Positions 62,194-64,000 of a DNA stretch of 64,000 bases are shown here, piece by piece. This DNA comes from JAPOUP01 sp965203255 (GTDB lineage: Bacteria; Pseudomonadota; Alphaproteobacteria; Rhodobacterales; Rhodobacteraceae), in contig OZ241882.1 in the NCBI GenBank assembly GCA_965203255.1, positions 1,426,001 to 1,490,000 of the forward strand, given 5' to 3'. The position numbers and the translations under genes are program-made. The notes below the pieces were generated by a model. The model did not search any database. It saw only the letters and a program-made list of their open reading frames with translations, and was not told the origin of the DNA. The first letter of the stretch is position 1, and each line of letters opens with the position of its first letter.

Positions 62194-63219
62194 ATGACCG
62201 GCACTTCGGCCATTCATATGGTCTCAGCCCACGCCGAAGGCGAGGTGGGCAATGTCATTACGGCGGGTGTCCCACCGCCCCCTGGAGACTCCCTCTGGGA
62301 TCAGCGTGACTGGCTGGCTGCCGACGGCAGCCTGCGGGATCTGCTTCTTCACGAGCCACGAGGCGGTGTATTCACGCACGCCAGCCTACTGGTGCCCGCG
62401 CGCGAACCACCGGCTGCAATGGGATTTCTGGTTATGGAACCCGTACACACGCCACCCATGTCAGGATCCAACGCGATCTGCGTTGCAACTGTCTGTTTGG
62501 AAACCGGGCTTGTGCCGATGTCCGAGCCTTACACCGAATTTGTTCTTGAAGCGCCTGCCGGACTGGTTCCTGTCCGTGCATTCTGCGCAAACGGAAAGGC
62601 GCATTCCATCGAGATCATGAATGTTCCGGGTTTTGTGGACAGGCTGGATGCGCCACTGGAGATTCCGGACCGTCCCACCATTTCGGTCGACACCGCCTAC
62701 GGCGGCGATGGTTTCGTTCTGGTCGAAGCGGAGGAACTGGGACTTGCGCTCACACCCGATGAAGGCCGAGACATAGCCGACCTTGGTGCGATGCTGACGG
62801 CGGCGGCAAACGAGCAACTGGGATTTTCCCATCCGCACCTGCCTTGGTCCAGGCTGTCGTTCTGCCAGTTTACATTACCTGTCCATCGAAACGGTGGTGT
62901 TCCAGAGGGGATGAGCGCTGTTGTCATTGACCCCGGCCGACTTGACCGCTCTCCCTGTGGCACTGGCTGCTCAGCGAGAATGGCCGTAATGCATGCACGC
63001 GGCGAACTATCAGTGGGAGACAGCTACATCGGGCGCTCCATTATAGGTGGGCGCTTCGAATGTCGCATTGCGGGAGTCACGACCATAGGCGAGCGGCCAG
63101 CGATTCTCCCTTCAATTCGCGGCCGGGCCTGGATTACGGGGACCCATCGAATCATGTGCGATCCGACAGACCCCTGGCCACGGGGTTACCGTGTGGCCGA
63201 CACCTGGCCATCAACTTAG
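62194..63219 (+). CDS. Proline racemase-family enzyme with Ser/Cys active site
   Basis: A 341-residue member of the proline racemase fold. The first active-site segment reads HTPPMSGSNAICVATVCLET near residue 85, with Ser where racemases and 4-hydroxyproline epimerases have Cys (MCGHG). The second keeps its Cys: DRSPCGTGCSARMAVMHARG near 255. Ser/Cys and Thr/Cys members are usually trans-3-hydroxy-L-proline dehydratases or bifunctional enzymes rather than racemases. The start is taken at 62194; a second in-frame ATG at 62218 is possible. It is followed 14 bases later by an MFS transporter gene on the same strand. Confidence 0.85.
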   Translation: MTGTSAIHMVSAHAEGEVGNVITAGVPPPPGDSLWDQRDWLAADGSLRDLLLHEPRGGVFTHASLLVPAREPPAAMGFLVMEPVHTPPMSGSNAICVATVCLETGLVPMSEPYTEFVLEAPAGLVPVRAFCANGKAHSIEIMNVPGFVDRLDAPLEIPDRPTISVDTAYGGDGFVLVEAEELGLALTPDEGRDIADLGAMLTAAANEQLGFSHPHLPWSRLSFCQFTLPVHRNGGVPEGMSAVVIDPGRLDRSPCGTGCSARMAVMHARGELSVGDSYIGRSIIGGRFECRIAGVTTIGERPAILPSIRGRAWITGTHRIMCDPTDPWPRGYRVADTWPST

Positions 63220-63233
63220 GTGCGGCAGTTCGC

Positions 63234-64000
63234 ATGACAAGCCGTGACGCCATAGCCCGGTCGACCGCTGTTCGCACAGCTCCTTCCGTCCGTTTTCTCA
63301 ACCGGACAACCCCTCCACATATTGTGACGCTGATCATGATCATGGGGGTCGCGGTGCTCTCCATGACCGTGTTCCTTCCTTCGCTTCCAGCTATGACCGA
63401 ACACTTTGGGACGGAGTACCGGCTCATGCAGCTTTCCGTCGCGATCTACCTCGGTGTGAACGCGGCGCTGCAGATGATCGTTGGGCCACTCTCCGACCGC
63501 TTTGGGCGAAGGCCGGTCGTTCTGACGGGCTTAACGATCTTCGTCTTTGCCTCTGTCGGCTGTGTAGTCGCTCCAACCGTAGAAACCCTTCTCGCATTCC
63601 GCATGCTTCAGGGTTTCGTCGTGGTTGGAATGGTTCTGAGCCGTGCCATTGTTCGGGATATCGTCCCACAGGACCACGCCGCTTCCATGATCGGATACGT
63701 AACGATGGGAATGGCAGTCGTGCCTATGCTTGGGCCTGCGGTCGGAGGGTTTCTCGAAGAGGCATTTGGCTGGCAATCAAATTTCTGGATGCTCGCGGTG
63801 CTCGGTTCCGCCGTCCTCCTGCTTTGCTGGTTCGACCTCGGCGAGACGGCATTGTCCCGCATGCCAAGCTTCACGGAACAGTTCCGCCAGTATCCGGATC
63901 TACTGGGCGCACGTAGGTTTTGGGGCTACTGCCTCGCGGCTGCATTCAGTTCAGGTGCTTTTTTCGCCTATCTTGGAGGTGCCCCCTATGTTGGAAGCAC
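63234..64000 (+). CDS. MFS multidrug transporter (Bcr/CflA type), 3' end beyond the window
   Basis: Open to the window edge (255 codons visible). The protein starts MTSRDAIARSTAVRTAP, followed by a hydrophobic helix (LIMIMGVAVLSMTVFLPSLP) and the Bcr/CflA-type motif LQMIVGPLSDRFGRRPVVLT near residue 80. Then come helices with FRMLQGFVVVGMVLSRAIVR near 122 and VTMGMAVVPMLGPAVGGFLE near 156. Members export drugs such as bicyclomycin or sulfonamides using the proton gradient. No stop is seen, so the C-terminal helices lie outside. Confidence 0.88.
   Translation, partial: MTSRDAIARSTAVRTAPSVRFLNRTTPPHIVTLIMIMGVAVLSMTVFLPSLPAMTEHFGTEYRLMQLSVAIYLGVNAALQMIVGPLSDRFGRRPVVLTGLTIFVFASVGCVVAPTVETLLAFRMLQGFVVVGMVLSRAIVRDIVPQDHAASMIGYVTMGMAVVPMLGPAVGGFLEEAFGWQSNFWMLAVLGSAVLLLCWFDLGETALSRMPSFTEQFRQYPDLLGARRFWGYCLAAAFSSGAFFAYLGGAPYVGS

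Overview
The window looks like a chromosomal segment of an alphaproteobacterium, most probably a Rhodobacteraceae-like organism. The evidence is the set of gene families: DUF1467, DUF4174, a lipoate-ligase-like DUF4444 protein, a DUF6505-like protein, a propionyl-CoA carboxylase locus with a small lipoprotein between its subunits, and a long ABC-linked catabolic operon. The host genes are moderately GC-rich. Core blocks are separated by decaying insertion sequences, pseudogenes and short islands, the pattern of a genome with past or ongoing IS expansion. Species cannot be fixed from sequence reading alone.

Layout. 1-2154: an Mrp/ApbC Fe-S carrier (5' end missing) in a tight run with a lipoate/biotin-ligase-like protein and a DUF6505-like protein. 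2694-4481: a large RTX repeat protein. 5828-7043: three tandem members of a small coiled-coil plus membrane-anchor family in different states of decay. 7808-9237: a broken AAA-ATPase-like/PD-(D/E)XK gene. 9680-11894: tungstate transporter tupBCA. 12343-15287: IS21-like orphan ends, an unknown C-terminal fragment, a frameshifted transposase and a truncated IS630 transposase. 15405-25435: a ten-gene minus-strand catabolic operon (AceE-like E1/transketolase, creatininase-like amidase, ABC transporter, cytosine-deaminase-like hydrolase, FAD oxidase, quinone reductase, RidA, TetR regulator). 25885-33030: accessory DNA with a DUF262 remnant, a 299-bp MITE, a frameshifted two-repeat/AAA ATPase locus, Tn3 and IS4 scraps, and a tandemly duplicated IS110 element. 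33075-33151: initiator tRNA with terminator. 33688-36148: two more RTX proteins. 36238-40195: an IS5/IS4-superfamily element with 4-bp target duplication, an IS66 remnant and an IS4 scrap. 40344-47195: AAA_14/DUF4143 ATPase, nitroreductase, CysZ-like protein, DUF1467, methylmalonyl-CoA epimerase, aspS and cfa. 47119-49922: a low-GC island flanked by ~170-bp direct copies of the cfa 3' end. 50458-51374: PIN toxin-antitoxin pair. 51885-64000: J-domain protein, VOC protein, nhaA, methylmalonyl-CoA mutase, DUF4174 protein, pccA, lipoprotein, pccB, proline-racemase-family enzyme and an MFS transporter running off the end.

How the genes work together. PccAB, the epimerase and the mutase make the complete propionyl-CoA to succinyl-CoA route. 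The ten-gene operon encodes uptake, amide/ring hydrolysis, oxidation and a thiamine-diphosphate enzyme, so it is probably a dedicated pathway for an N-containing (hetero)cyclic compound whose substrate is unknown. TupABC and the Mrp/DUF4444/DUF6505 run may both serve a tungsten or molybdenum enzyme encoded outside the window. The best candidates for undescribed biology are the three-gene cassette with two tail-anchored proteins inside the cfa direct repeats, and the ten-gene operon with its stand-alone AceE-like E1.
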